Shown piece after piece: positions 8,014 through 17,256 of a stretch of 57,442 nucleotides of DNA. Position numbers and translations under genes: made by a program. The first letter of the stretch is position 1. Each line of letters starts with the position of its first letter. The notes under the pieces were generated by a model, which was given only the letters and a program-made list of their open reading frames with translations, was not told the origin of the DNA and searched no databases. Origin of the DNA: Calditrichia bacterium (GTDB lineage Bacteria; Calditrichota; Calditrichia; RBG-13-44-9; J075); the NCBI GenBank assembly GCA_028284445.1, contig JANQRS010000077.1:1-57442 (forward strand), in the 5' to 3' direction.

Positions 8014-9432
8014 ATGAAGATTTTCCTGATGTTGCTTGTTTTGATCGTTTCCTGTTCAGGCGACGATTCTGCCCCTCCCGGACACTTGTCCAGGAATGAT
8101 GCCCTGGCTGATTTCCAATTCCTCGTCAAGCGAATCCAGGAGATTCATCCGAATTTATACATACACAAAACAGCTGCTGATGAAGCGGCATTGATCAAAA
8201 AGCTGCGCGCAGAATTGGATGCATCCGTTGATACTGTCGGCTTGTACAATATCGCTGCCGAATATCTTACCTCTTTCAAAGATGGACATACCTTTCCGGC
8301 GATGGATTTTGTTGCTCGTGAATATCAATCCTCACTGGACAAGGGCAATACCATCATGCCGATTGAGGTTGACTTTAATGATGGTGAATTCTTCATTGAA
8401 CGTCTTTTTAACGACGGAAAGCTTTCCATCACAGGCGCCAAATTGGCGGCGATTAACGGCAAATCAGCTGAGCAAATTATCAGTGCGTTTCAGCGTTACT
8501 ACGCTAAAGCGGTCTCCCGATTTGATGCGGCCCATGCTCGCCTCTTCCGGGAATACTTCTACATGTCATTCGGATCGTATGAGCGCTGGGCGATTAGCTA
8601 TCAACCGAGCCACGGCAAAGTCAAAGAAATTGAACTGCCGGGTCTGGATCGGGCAACATTCGATAGATTGAACAACGTGACCATGAATCAGCAGTCAGAA
8701 ATGGGCGGCCCAGGCTATGATTTCCGCTATCTCGAAGAAGGCCAAATTGGTTTGTTAACGATGACCCGCATGGGTGGCCTGGATGCCTTCAAAATCTGGC
8801 TTGAGAAAATCTTCGGGGAACTTCAGCAGCGCCAAACGCCTTACCTGGTGATTGATATGCGTAAAAACGGTGGCGGCTCTTCGGCGCTGGGCGATGCCCT
8901 CTTCGATTATTTGAATGATCAGCCCTATGGCGATGGAAGAATGTATGTGAAAATCAGTGAGCCGATTCAGCAGTGGTATATCAATAGCCGTCAGGGGCAT
9001 CCGCTCTACAACTTTGTTGTGGACAGCCCGCGCGACAGCCTGGTGATGTGGCCGGATACCGCAAAAATTCAACCGGGTTCGAACAAGCTGAGGTATAATG
9101 GAAAAAGTTTCCTGCTGATCGGCCCAAAAACATTTTCCAGCGGGCATATGTTCGCCGGTCTTTTTAAATGCCAGGATATCGGCACCGTTATTGGCCAGCC
9201 GACCGGGCAGGCGACCCGGACCGTTGGTGATGCCTTCTTTTTCAGGCTTCCGAAATCAAGAATTGGGGTGAATGCTTCCTATAAAGTTTTCGAAAGCGAC
9301 TGTGAGGCCAACTATTTGAAAGGGTTTCAGCCGGATATCTATGTTAGCTACGATGCGGAAGAGTTACAGGCCGGAGATGATAAGGAATTGGCCGTGGTGA
9401 GGCGTTTGATAGAAGAAGGGGGCTCGCAATGA
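8014..9432 (+). CDS. S41-family peptidase lipoprotein
   Basis: A 472-residue lipoprotein: MKIFLMLLVLIVSC gives a lipobox Cys at residue 14. The ATG at 8014 follows AGGAGGAG at ideal distance; an upstream GTG at 8008 lies inside that site. The N-terminal region (DFQFLVKRIQEIHPNLY) and a PDZ-like stretch (GAKLAAINGKSAEQII, about 140-160) precede the tail-specific protease core: YLVIDMRKNGGGSS, then LLIGPKTFSSGHMFAG with the likely catalytic Ser, then GTVIGQPTGQ. Family members cleave proteins near C termini or degrade peptides in the periplasm. The next gene, an AraC-type membrane regulator, starts 50 bp downstream in the same direction, and the two may be co-transcribed. Confidence 0.88.
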   Translation: MKIFLMLLVLIVSCSGDDSAPPGHLSRNDALADFQFLVKRIQEIHPNLYIHKTAADEAALIKKLRAELDASVDTVGLYNIAAEYLTSFKDGHTFPAMDFVAREYQSSLDKGNTIMPIEVDFNDGEFFIERLFNDGKLSITGAKLAAINGKSAEQIISAFQRYYAKAVSRFDAAHARLFREYFYMSFGSYERWAISYQPSHGKVKEIELPGLDRATFDRLNNVTMNQQSEMGGPGYDFRYLEEGQIGLLTMTRMGGLDAFKIWLEKIFGELQQRQTPYLVIDMRKNGGGSSALGDALFDYLNDQPYGDGRMYVKISEPIQQWYINSRQGHPLYNFVVDSPRDSLVMWPDTAKIQPGSNKLRYNGKSFLLIGPKTFSSGHMFAGLFKCQDIGTVIGQPTGQATRTVGDAFFFRLPKSRIGVNASYKVFESDCEANYLKGFQPDIYVSYDAEELQAGDDKELAVVRRLIEEGGSQ

Positions 9433-9482
9433 TTCTCTTCAATTTCTTGTAACACCAACGCCAGATTATTATCTTCGCAGTC

Positions 9483-10526
9483 ATGAGTCTTGAACAGCAG
9501 CTGATATTCTTGTTTAGTGCACTTGGCGCGATCAACGGTGGATTGCTCAGCAGCTACTTTCTCTTGCTAAAGCGGGAAAAGCAGCTGTCCGACTACCTCC
9601 TCGGTGGTCTTTTGTTGATGCTCAGCATCAGGATACTCAAATCTGTTTTCCTCTATTTCAATCCTCACCTGTTTCAGCTTTTTGTTCAGATTGGCCTATC
9701 CGCCTGCCTCTTCATTGGACCGTTCTTATTCTTATATGTTACCAGCGTCGTGAAGACTGATCACAACTTGCGGAAAACCTGGTGGCTTTTTCTGCTGCCA
9801 TTCGCATTATTCTGCACGTGGTTGGCCAATGCATATCCCTTCACCGGCGAACCAAATATCTGGGGTCCATTTGTTGGCTACATTTATAAGGTGTGGCTGG
9901 CTTTTATTCTTGCTTCTGCGTATCAACTTCGCGGATTGTTCAAACGCCTGTTTCAAGAGGGCAAGAGGCTTGCTGAGCAGGAAGTGCTGGTGCTGAACGT
10001 CTTTGTCGGCGTTCTGGTGATTTACCTGGCATATGAAACTGTGGCTTACACATCTTATATTGTTGGCGCCTTGTCCTTCTCCTTCCTGTTTTATATGACC
10101 ATTCTTCTTCAATTTTTCCATCGGAATCGGTGGACAAATGCCAACGATTCGCCAATTAGGTATGCGAACTCATCACTTAGCCCTTCTGAGGCAGGTGATT
10201 ACATGCAGCGTCTGTCAGATTTGATGCGTGAGCAGAAACCATATCTCGATCCGGACCTGACCCTCGCAAAGCTGAGTGATATGCTCGGCATCAACAGCAA
10301 GCAGCTGTCACAGGCCGTCAATCAAATGACTGAATTCAATTATTCGAAATACATTGCCACGTTTCGGATTGAAGAAGCAAAGCGCCTGTTGCTGTCTCCC
10401 GAACATCAACATTACAAGATTGCCGCCATTGCTTATGAAAGCGGCTTCAATAGCCTTTCATCCTTCAATGAGACATTTAGGCAGTTGACCGGGCTCACAC
10501 CTAAAGCATTTCGAAAATCAGGTTAA
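9483..10526 (+). CDS. Membrane-anchored AraC-family regulator
   Basis: A 347-residue protein with about seven hydrophobic helices in residues 5-220 and an AraC/XylS double helix-turn-helix at about 245-345. Landmarks in the DNA-binding part are LTLAKLSDMLGINSKQLSQAVNQ, FNYSKYIATFRIEEAKRLL, IAAIAYESGFNSLSSFNETFRQLTGLTPKAFRK, all canonical. The architecture (7TM sensor joined to AraC HTH) is common in FCB bacteria; it probably senses a signal at or in the membrane and binds DNA from there. No clear Shine-Dalgarno sequence precedes the ATG, which fits translational coupling to the S41 lipoprotein gene. The target genes are unknown. Confidence 0.9.
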   Translation: MSLEQQLIFLFSALGAINGGLLSSYFLLLKREKQLSDYLLGGLLLMLSIRILKSVFLYFNPHLFQLFVQIGLSACLFIGPFLFLYVTSVVKTDHNLRKTWWLFLLPFALFCTWLANAYPFTGEPNIWGPFVGYIYKVWLAFILASAYQLRGLFKRLFQEGKRLAEQEVLVLNVFVGVLVIYLAYETVAYTSYIVGALSFSFLFYMTILLQFFHRNRWTNANDSPIRYANSSLSPSEAGDYMQRLSDLMREQKPYLDPDLTLAKLSDMLGINSKQLSQAVNQMTEFNYSKYIATFRIEEAKRLLLSPEHQHYKIAAIAYESGFNSLSSFNETFRQLTGLTPKAFRKSG

Positions 10527-10749
10527 GTATTTGTTTATATTTATCTTGCATTTTTTTCTTGTCTCCTCGTTCCAGCTTAATGCCTAGAATTCTTTATCAC
10601 TTTCGTTTTCTTTTTGTGCGTTTATAGATAGCGCGTGACAACCAAATTGCGTTCCCGAAAATTCCCGTGAGAGGTGACCGGAATTAGTGGTAAGGCAATC
10701 CCGTTTCGCGGTACAACTAACGTTTTGATTGTGAGAACAGGAGTTCGTG
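10527..10749. other. Spacer before the large FG-GAP gene
   Basis: AT-rich 5' part (10527-10560) and no ORF. It probably contains the promoter for the gene starting at 10750, whose ribosome-binding site AGGAG is at 10739-10743. No recognisable operator. Confidence 0.4.
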
Positions 10750-13700
10750 ATGATTAGACAGCTAATTTGTTTTGTATTGCTTATGACCATAGGCGCGATA
10801 TATGCGCAATCTGAAAATACTGCTAGAGATCCATTGTCCAGTGACTATACCCTGCTTAGTTCAGCAGAACTCATGTTTGTCTGGAAGGGCTTTGACAATG
10901 AGGTGGGCCAACGGATGTATGATTACGAAAATCAGGCCATCACTCCCAAGACCGGATTTTATCGAGACTCGACCCTCTACGGCGAAGGGACTGTAGATGT
11001 TATAACCGGTGACTGGGATGGCGATAGTGACGACGATATCGTATTTGCCTGGGAAGGTGCAGATAGCTCGCTGGTCTTGTCTTTGCCGCTGATTGATCCG
11101 GAGACTCTCGACTGGACGGACGTCAAGACAGTAACGCTTGGCAGTGTTTTGAAATCGACAACATTTCGGCAATTTCGTTTGGTTGCGCTGAATATCGATC
11201 AGGATTTTGAGACGGAATTCCTGGTAGCGTATGTTGATGAAGACGAGAAGATCCACATCAAATTGTTTGAAACCGATGAACTGCTCAATGCAAGCGAAGT
11301 CACGTCAATCGCTGATATTGTTTTGCCCGTTGCTTTGGGCGACCTGGCAATGTTTGATATCGCCGCCGGCGATCTGGACGGTGATTTCGATGAGGAAATA
11401 GTGCTCGTCGCCAGCGAAGAGAATGTCGATGGCAGCGGTAACTGGGGCATCATCACCCAGGTGTATGACTATGATTCAGACGCTCATGCCCTGCGGCAGA
11501 AAGGAAGCCAAACCCTCTATCGTCATGCTGACAATACCACATATAATAACTATTCCCTTAACCGCCTGCGGGTGGCAACAGGAGATTTGGACGGGAAAGA
11601 TGCTGAGGAGGGCATTGTGCAGGTGCAAGTTGGACAAGCACCTTACTACGTGGCTAGCTATCTGCAGCCTTTCTGTATTTCCGAAACACTGGAAGAAATC
11701 GTTGTACCGGAAAACAGCCTGCATTTTCTCGGGCACAGCAACGTCGGTGTACAGGGCGCAATGAATGTGATTACCGGCGATTTAGACAACGATGGCCGGG
11801 ATGAAATTGCTGCCGGCGACAAATTGACGCTTTGGGTATTGGATTCCGATACTACATTTGCCTTAACCACCGCAGCCACCACCTGGCTGAGTCCCCAGTC
11901 AGACCAGGCAGAAACGCGCACGATTGCCATCAGAGACATGGATGCCGACCCATCTGATCCGCTGAATATCAATAAGCCAGAGCTGGTCATCGGAATCAAT
12001 TACCAGGGCGATCAGGAGTGGGTGCATATACGCGTATTGCATTTGAATACCGCAAATGGCACGCTGGATCAGCAAAGTGAAATAGAAGATGAACTTTCCG
12101 ACCTGACCGGATCTCCCACGGTAAGACAAATGGCTTTTGTCGCCGGTGACTTTGACGGTGATGCCTTCCGTGTTGGTCGGCCAAAGCATTTTACCAAAAC
12201 TGAAATTTTGCAGCCAATGGTGATCCTGAATGCACCGCCGGTGCATTTTGATGTCATCAATGATACGGTTTACGACGTCAGTCTCAGCTTCAACAACAAT
12301 GAGAGCGAATTTGTGGCAACCTACGAGACCCAAAGCGGTCTTGGCACAGAAGTGCAGACGCAAGTTCATGCTGACTGGGCGATTTCCAGGGAATTGAGTA
12401 CCTCCGCCAGCGCCTACGGCCTGTCAGCCAACGCCAGTATCAAGAAGCGATTTGGCGAACGTTTCTCGAATTTCTCCTCGACATCGGAAATCGTGACGGT
12501 CAATGTGCGCGTTGATGCCCGTGATGATGATTACATCTACGCAACCGTCGCAGAATATGACATTTGGGAATATCCGGTGATTAATAATCGGGAGGTTCAG
12601 GATGGTCGTATTTTAATCGTTTTGCCGAAGCTCACGGAAAACCGCTGGTTCCCCAGTAAAAGCTGGAGCGGACATTCTTACGTGCCCAATCATGAGGTCG
12701 GTAACATTCTCTCATATCGCGAATACGTGAATCTTGAGGATAATGAAGATTTGGCTGAACGCATTAAAGGCACAACCAGCGAAAGTTTTAGCCTCGACGG
12801 TAATTCCAGCATCGATTGGGGTGTGCGGATCGAAGATTTCAGCGAATCCGGCGCCAGTACTTCAAGGGAAGTCGGTGTGGAAATGTCTGCAGATGGTGGC
12901 GGTGGATTTGGTCCGTTTACCATTAATGCTGGTGTTACCAGCAGCTATAGCAGTGAAGATCTTTCCACACATAAGGTGACGGTTTCCGACTTGATTGAAT
13001 TGAATGTGCATCTGGACCAGCTTGATCTCAGTCTTGGCGAAACGATTTACAATGTGACGCCCTATGCCTATTGGGCCAAAAATGGTGCACTGGTCATTGA
13101 CTACGCCGTGCGTCCTGAAGAAGCTGAGCCGGGCTTCACCGAAACGTGGTGGCAGGTCAATTACGGTGACAAACCTGATCCGGCTTTTGCCTTGCCGTGG
13201 CGCTATGACCCGGAAAAGGGAAATGCGCTGCAATTCGAAGAGAAACGTTATCAAACCAAGGAAATTGCCTTTGCGCCGCTGAAGCCGCAACCCGGCGATA
13301 CCATTCTGATTGAAGCGCGCATTCATAATTACAGCCTGATTACCACCGGCAGTGCAACGACCGTCCGATTCTATGTTGGTGATCCGGACAATGGCGGCAC
13401 CGTGATCGTCGGAACCGATGGCGAGACGGATGTCTCGACTTTGACGCCGATCGACCGTCGCGGACAGGCCATCGTTTCGCTGGAATGGGCGGTGCCGGCT
13501 GACCTGGATCCCTTCGCCAGGATCTATGCGGTTATAGATCCTGAAAATGAGCATGATGAGATCCACGAAAACAACAATAAGGGTTGGACCGTGTTTAATA
13601 GCGAAGGTGTGACTACTGGTATTGAGGTTGTCGAACAGCCTACTTTACCACAGATTGCTACGCTTCGGCAAAATTATCCCAATCCCTTTAACCCGTCAAC

Positions 13701-13929
13701 GACCATTGTTTTTGATGTTGCAGCTTCGACACCAGTGACGCTGGAAATCTTCAACGTGCTTGGTCAGCGCGTTAGCATAGAACGCCACGCTTCGTTAGCG
13801 CCGGGCAGCTATCAATATGTATGGGATGCAACTGACATGGGCGGTAACCCGGTCGCCAGTGGCATGTATTTTTACCGGCTGCAAACCGGCCAGCTTGTGC
13901 AAACTCGAAAAATGCTGCTTGTGAGGTGA
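10750..13929 (+). CDS. Large secreted FG-GAP/VCBS protein with T9SS sorting domain
   Basis: A 1059-residue protein with a signal peptide (MIRQLICFVLLMTIGAIYAQ). Residues about 85-480 contain at least six Ca-binding-like FG-GAP/VCBS repeats, for example TGDWDGDSDDDIV, AGDLDGDFDEEIV, TGDLDNDGRDEIA and AGDFDGDA, which would fold as a beta-propeller. The middle region (about 500-820) is rich in Ser, Thr and polar strands and is not recognised. Residues about 840-950 look like a CARDB-type Ig-like domain (PQPGDTILIEARIHN, HDEIHENNNKGW). The end is a T9SS signal (NYPNPFNPSTTIVF, EIFNVLGQRV, SGMYFYRLQTG, KMLLVR). ATG at 10750 fits the upstream AGGAG better than the GTG at 10747. Likely a surface-exposed or released adhesin- or enzyme-like protein. 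Confidence 0.88.
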   Translation: MIRQLICFVLLMTIGAIYAQSENTARDPLSSDYTLLSSAELMFVWKGFDNEVGQRMYDYENQAITPKTGFYRDSTLYGEGTVDVITGDWDGDSDDDIVFAWEGADSSLVLSLPLIDPETLDWTDVKTVTLGSVLKSTTFRQFRLVALNIDQDFETEFLVAYVDEDEKIHIKLFETDELLNASEVTSIADIVLPVALGDLAMFDIAAGDLDGDFDEEIVLVASEENVDGSGNWGIITQVYDYDSDAHALRQKGSQTLYRHADNTTYNNYSLNRLRVATGDLDGKDAEEGIVQVQVGQAPYYVASYLQPFCISETLEEIVVPENSLHFLGHSNVGVQGAMNVITGDLDNDGRDEIAAGDKLTLWVLDSDTTFALTTAATTWLSPQSDQAETRTIAIRDMDADPSDPLNINKPELVIGINYQGDQEWVHIRVLHLNTANGTLDQQSEIEDELSDLTGSPTVRQMAFVAGDFDGDAFRVGRPKHFTKTEILQPMVILNAPPVHFDVINDTVYDVSLSFNNNESEFVATYETQSGLGTEVQTQVHADWAISRELSTSASAYGLSANASIKKRFGERFSNFSSTSEIVTVNVRVDARDDDYIYATVAEYDIWEYPVINNREVQDGRILIVLPKLTENRWFPSKSWSGHSYVPNHEVGNILSYREYVNLEDNEDLAERIKGTTSESFSLDGNSSIDWGVRIEDFSESGASTSREVGVEMSADGGGGFGPFTINAGVTSSYSSEDLSTHKVTVSDLIELNVHLDQLDLSLGETIYNVTPYAYWAKNGALVIDYAVRPEEAEPGFTETWWQVNYGDKPDPAFALPWRYDPEKGNALQFEEKRYQTKEIAFAPLKPQPGDTILIEARIHNYSLITTGSATTVRFYVGDPDNGGTVIVGTDGETDVSTLTPIDRRGQAIVSLEWAVPADLDPFARIYAVIDPENEHDEIHENNNKGWTVFNSEGVTTGIEVVEQPTLPQIATLRQNYPNPFNPSTTIVFDVAASTPVTLEIFNVLGQRVSIERHASLAPGSYQYVWDATDMGGNPVASGMYFYRLQTGQLVQTRKMLLVR

Positions 13930-13963
13930 TACTCACTCAGACATCGCTTAATGTCTATTCCAG

Positions 13964-14001
13964 ACCCCTCTTTGTTGCAAGGCGAAGAGGGGTTTCTATT
14001 T
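13964..14001 (+). terminator. Intrinsic terminator of the FG-GAP gene
   Basis: Perfect 9-bp stem ACCCCTCTT/AAGAGGGGT with a 12-base loop, followed by TTCTATTT. It is 34 bp after the stop codon. Confidence 0.85.
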
Positions 14002-14131
14002 AGGGAGATTTTGTGAACCCCTGTCACCTTGACTCCCAAAATCGTGATCCTGTAAGAAAATCAGGCAGAATGTTTGTTGATTGCGCCATTAGTAAGATGA
14101 TTGTGGAGCTGCAACACAGGAGAACGAATTT

Positions 14132-14863
14132 ATGAAACGGGCAATTGTATTGTTGGTCTTATTGGTCTTCTGCCAAGTAAGTCTGGGCAAGTCCCAGGAA
14201 GATGACATCCGCACCACGATTAACGGCTATATAGTCGGAACGTCATATAACTATCCGGAGCGGATTCTCGCATCATTTATGCCGCGGGCAGATATGTTCC
14301 TTGATTACAAGGACAGCCCACTATTCGTTATGAAGGTTGAAGAATACGCCGAGCGCGTTGGGCGACAGGAGCGGGGAAAATTCAACGGCCGCGTGACCAA
14401 CATCCTTTCTATTGAGCGTTTCGAGGGAATTGCGACGGCAAAGCTGGAGGTGATTATCCCATCGATGAAAAAGCGCTTTGTTGATATGTTGCTGCTAAAG
14501 CGACTGGAGGACGGCTGGAAGATTATCAGTAAAACAGCCGGCAGCGAAGCGAGCGAACGGCACGGGCGTAAAGCGCTCTTGATTCTGCGAGGTAAGACAG
14601 AGGATGTCAAGACAAACTCGTTTGGTGAAATCTCCTTCAATGACATCGTTGTTGCCTTTGATAAACACTATCAAGCCGGGTATCATGTCGAACTGGCCAG
14701 TCCAGAGGGTGGCACACCAGCAATCCAGAATATCACGGCATCGGATAGTTTGCAAGCACATTATCTATTCGATAAGGACTTCATGTATGCCTTGAGGAAC
14801 ACCTTAAAGCTGGTGGATGTTGATCAGGATGAGTACGAGATCGTTCATCCGGTGAGAGATTAG
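14132..14863 (+). CDS. NTF2/lumazine-binding-like protein with truncated DJ-1/PfpI domain
   Basis: A 243-residue protein with a signal peptide (MKRAIVLLVLLVFCQVSLG). Residues 25-140 match the NTF2-like putative lumazine-binding family: DIRTTINGYIVGTSYN, the GKFNGRVTNILSIERFEGIA region, FVDMLLLKRLEDGWKIISK. Residues 146-243 match the first half of a DJ-1/PfpI domain: KALLIL at the start, YHVELASPEGG with the family's A-S-P-x-G-G, FMYALRNTLKLVDVDQDEYEIV. In full-length relatives the next residues form the GG-rich strand and nucleophile elbow carrying the catalytic Cys; here VHPVRD and a stop follow. The DNA beyond contains only the terminator, so the missing half was deleted rather than frameshifted. 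The DJ-1 part is probably inactive. Confidence 0.75.
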   Translation: MKRAIVLLVLLVFCQVSLGKSQEDDIRTTINGYIVGTSYNYPERILASFMPRADMFLDYKDSPLFVMKVEEYAERVGRQERGKFNGRVTNILSIERFEGIATAKLEVIIPSMKKRFVDMLLLKRLEDGWKIISKTAGSEASERHGRKALLILRGKTEDVKTNSFGEISFNDIVVAFDKHYQAGYHVELASPEGGTPAIQNITASDSLQAHYLFDKDFMYALRNTLKLVDVDQDEYEIVHPVRD

Positions 14864-14875
14864 GCCATCGTTACA

Positions 14876-14912
14876 GCAGGGCGTGCGGCAGAGCCGCGCA
14901 CCTGCTTTTTCT
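14876..14912 (+). terminator. Intrinsic terminator between convergent genes
   Basis: GC-rich imperfect stem, GCAGG-GCGTGCGGC with GCCGCGCA-CCTGC and an AGA loop, followed by TTTTTCTT. It lies between the stop of the NTF2-like gene and the end of the Rieske-reductase operon, which comes from the other side. Confidence 0.8.
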
Positions 14913-14927
14913 TCATAATTCATCTGA

Positions 14928-15704
14928 TCAAAGAATCTGAAAACCTTCCGCATTCACTCTTAATACTTGCCAATGCCCGTATTGGAGGATCTCGCCGGTG
15001 ACTTCCAATGGTTCAGCAGCCAGTTGTAAAATCTCTTCCCGCAGTGGACCATTGCTCTCGTTCACGATAAGCAGATGATGTGTCCGCCCGTTTCTTTCGC
15101 GGACCACGAATACCGGCGGGACTCCACCGCTCAAGCAGCGGATGGCGCAGGCTTTATGTGGTTTGTGACTGGCCGGATTCATAATGCCGAAGAAGCACTG
15201 ACTATCGACAATTTCGCCAACAAGGCGCTGCGGTTTTTCTGCAATGACAGTTGCCGCTTGCAGTGACAGGTCGACGATGACCGGCGCCTGATCAGTAGTG
15301 GCTTCCAGGCTATCAGAGGTGATCTTAATGATCGTGCGATCATCGCGATAAATCAGTGTGCCACTCAGGCGCACCTGCTTGCCATCGAATCCCTCGACGA
15401 GGTTTTGTGCCCCTTTTTTCCCGAAGCCGACCAGCAAGTATTGCGAGTAGTCATCGAGATTTTGCGGTGTCTCCTTTCGCGGCACAAAGAGCATCGGATA
15501 CGGATCGGCCAACACAATGCCTTCAAATTGGTAGACCTCTCCTCGATCATAGTGGTTCGGATAAAAAGGAGATTGACGGATTACGAGAGTAAGCGCCAGC
15601 AGTGCGATCAAGGCCAATAAGGCGATTATAACACGACGAATATACTTCCCGAGAGGCGGAGGCGCTTCCGGCAGGTAGCCGACATAAAAATGATCCTTTT
15701 TCAT
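14928..15704 (-). CDS. Membrane-anchored protein of the Rieske-reductase operon
   Basis: 258 residues. One N-terminal TM helix (about 24-43, VIIALLALIALLALTLVI) leaves the rest outside the cytoplasm. Two similar beta-rich halves follow: VYQFEGIVLADPYPMLFV...VRLSGTLIYRDDRTIIKI and LVGEIVDSQCFFGIMN...LEVTGEILQYGHWQVLRV, which suggests two OB-fold-like barrels. The second half carries two cysteines in SQCFFGIMNPASHKPHKAC and a third in AIRCLSGG, with nearby His, a conspicuous possible metal or haem site. The ATG overlaps the stop of the ferric-reductase/Rieske gene by four bases (ATGA), so the two are translationally coupled. I do not recognise a named family; an accessory subunit for electron transfer is inferred from context. 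Confidence 0.75.
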   Translation of the reverse strand: MKKDHFYVGYLPEAPPPLGKYIRRVIIALLALIALLALTLVIRQSPFYPNHYDRGEVYQFEGIVLADPYPMLFVPRKETPQNLDDYSQYLLVGFGKKGAQNLVEGFDGKQVRLSGTLIYRDDRTIIKITSDSLEATTDQAPVIVDLSLQAATVIAEKPQRLVGEIVDSQCFFGIMNPASHKPHKACAIRCLSGGVPPVFVVRERNGRTHHLLIVNESNGPLREEILQLAAEPLEVTGEILQYGHWQVLRVNAEGFQIL

Positions 15705-16747
15705 TTCTCCTCCGCCTGTATCAACGCCGGGGCTACTTCAGTCCCGGGTAGGTTCGGCTGCGAATGCACATATATCTTTTCGCCGGATACGCGAACCTTA
15801 AATGTCGGTATTTTCTCTGTAAAAGGCTCGGGAGATGCGCCGTTATGCGGGCAGTATTGAAATCCATGCCAGGGGCAGGTAATCAAGCCGTCAATGATTT
15901 TGCCCTCACCCAATGGCCCGTTCTGATGTTGGCAGACATTTGAGACGGCGGAGATTTTGCCATCATATTTGAACACCGCCACCCGCTCTCCACCAATATT
16001 GGTGATATGCGCACAATTCTCTTCGATGTCGCTGATTTTGCAGACAAAAACGTAGTCATCAGACGCTTTCGGGGGCATAGAGCTGTCGAGTGGCTTTTCC
16101 CGCAATCCGGCAATCAGGTGAAGTGCCAGAGTCAATAGCATACCGCCACCGAGTAATACCGCATAGATAATATCTGTTTCAGACTGAAGGATACCGAGGG
16201 ACACATGGGCGACAATTAGTCCGTAGGCAACATAGACCAGCATATGCAATGATTTCCAGATTGGCGGTGTCAGGTTAGCCAGCCAGAAATCATGGCTTGT
16301 TGCCGCCATCATGAACAGAATGAAGAGCGCAATAAGTCCCAGCGGTTGAAAAGGAAAGCTGCTGATGCTGTCATATTGGCGATTGCCCAGGAAAAGGCTT
16401 TCCAGTGGTGAGACATCGCCCGTCGTATGAAAGAAAATGAGCGAAAAGCCGCCGTGAACCAGGGCCAGCAGGAACATGGTAACACCCATATGCCGGCGGT
16501 TGTAGAGTAATGGCAAGAAGCGGGTATTCAATCGGCAAAGCGGGCCAATGCAGAGAATAATATGCAGCAGCAAGAAGGCACCGGTGCCGAAAGCACGGAT
16601 AATGAGCGTCGGTATCGTGGTATTTGGAAAAGCAACAGCGCCGCCTATCACAAACAGGCCCAGGTAGAGTCCTACACCCGACACCAATATTAGATCATAG
16701 ATTTTCTTTTGACGATTCCATTGCACCGCCTGGTAATTGTGGCCCAT
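15701..16747 (-). CDS. Ferric-reductase-like membrane domain fused to Rieske [2Fe-2S] domain
   Basis: 348 residues in two parts. Residues about 15-215 form six or so TM helices with candidate haem-ligand histidines in LLLHII, NRRHMG, LVHGG and SLHMLVYVAYGLIVAHVS, the pattern of ferric-reductase-like/MsrQ-type cytochrome b domains. Residues about 230-330 form a Rieske domain with both cluster motifs intact: C272-Q-H274 followed by GPLG, and C291-P-W-H294. Such a fusion would pass electrons between a quinone or a donor, haem b and the 2Fe-2S centre, at the cytoplasmic membrane. Start and end overlap the neighbouring genes by one and four bases. The electron acceptor is not evident. Confidence 0.9.
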   Translation of the reverse strand: MGHNYQAVQWNRQKKIYDLILVSGVGLYLGLFVIGGAVAFPNTTIPTLIIRAFGTGAFLLLHIILCIGPLCRLNTRFLPLLYNRRHMGVTMFLLALVHGGFSLIFFHTTGDVSPLESLFLGNRQYDSISSFPFQPLGLIALFILFMMAATSHDFWLANLTPPIWKSLHMLVYVAYGLIVAHVSLGILQSETDIIYAVLLGGGMLLTLALHLIAGLREKPLDSSMPPKASDDYVFVCKISDIEENCAHITNIGGERVAVFKYDGKISAVSNVCQHQNGPLGEGKIIDGLITCPWHGFQYCPHNGASPEPFTEKIPTFKVRVSGEKIYVHSQPNLPGTEVAPALIQAEEK

Positions 16748-17256
16748 CAGCGGCCTCCCGTTGCAAAGGAAATAGCAGACGGTATAGTGGCCGACATAAC
16801 CGCTTTTTTCCAGGGGAAACTATAAATGACAAGGCGGCCATCTGTTTCTTGCGCGTCTGATGGAAGCGTGAAGTCTTGCAGTCCTTTGCCGCGAATAGAG
16901 CCCAGGAAAATCGCCGTTGCAGGTGGCGGGAACTCAGCTGTTTTTGAGGACCTTATCCAGTATAACAGGGGCTCCGGAGCTTGTAGATGTTCTTTAACGT
17001 CAAGTTGCAGAAGAAGATTTGCTGCTGGCAGACTGTCTGATCGCAAATACGTCACTATTAGCGGATCGGCAAAATTGTCACCAGAACTGTAGAGCAAGTG
17101 GGGAAATCCAGATGCGTCTGTTTCTGTTGCCAATGAGTATTCGCTCATTTTCGGCACCGGTTTGCGTGCCAGTAAAGCGGCGATGAAGAGCAGCGGCAGG
17201 GCAATGGCCAGCAAGCCAAATATACCGCGATGTCTTTTTCTCAATGAATTGATCAT
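16747..17256 (-). CDS. Single-TM protein of the Rieske-reductase operon
   Basis: 169 residues. Basic N terminus (NSLRKRHR) and one TM helix at about 12-30 (IFGLLAIALPLLFIAALLA), then an extracytoplasmic part of strands with no recognised motif and no cysteines. ATG overlaps the stop of the preceding small membrane gene (ATGA) and its own stop shares a base with the start of the reductase gene (TGATG). That arrangement strongly implies co-translation and a joint role, perhaps as a structural subunit. No named family recognised. Confidence 0.75.
   Translation of the reverse strand: MINSLRKRHRGIFGLLAIALPLLFIAALLARKPVPKMSEYSLATETDASGFPHLLYSSGDNFADPLIVTYLRSDSLPAANLLLQLDVKEHLQAPEPLLYWIRSSKTAEFPPPATAIFLGSIRGKGLQDFTLPSDAQETDGRLVIYSFPWKKAVMSATIPSAISFATGGR

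Noticed and set aside
12862..13566. 234-codon minus-strand ORF
   Set aside because: It lies wholly inside the FG-GAP T9SS gene and its translation resembles no known protein.
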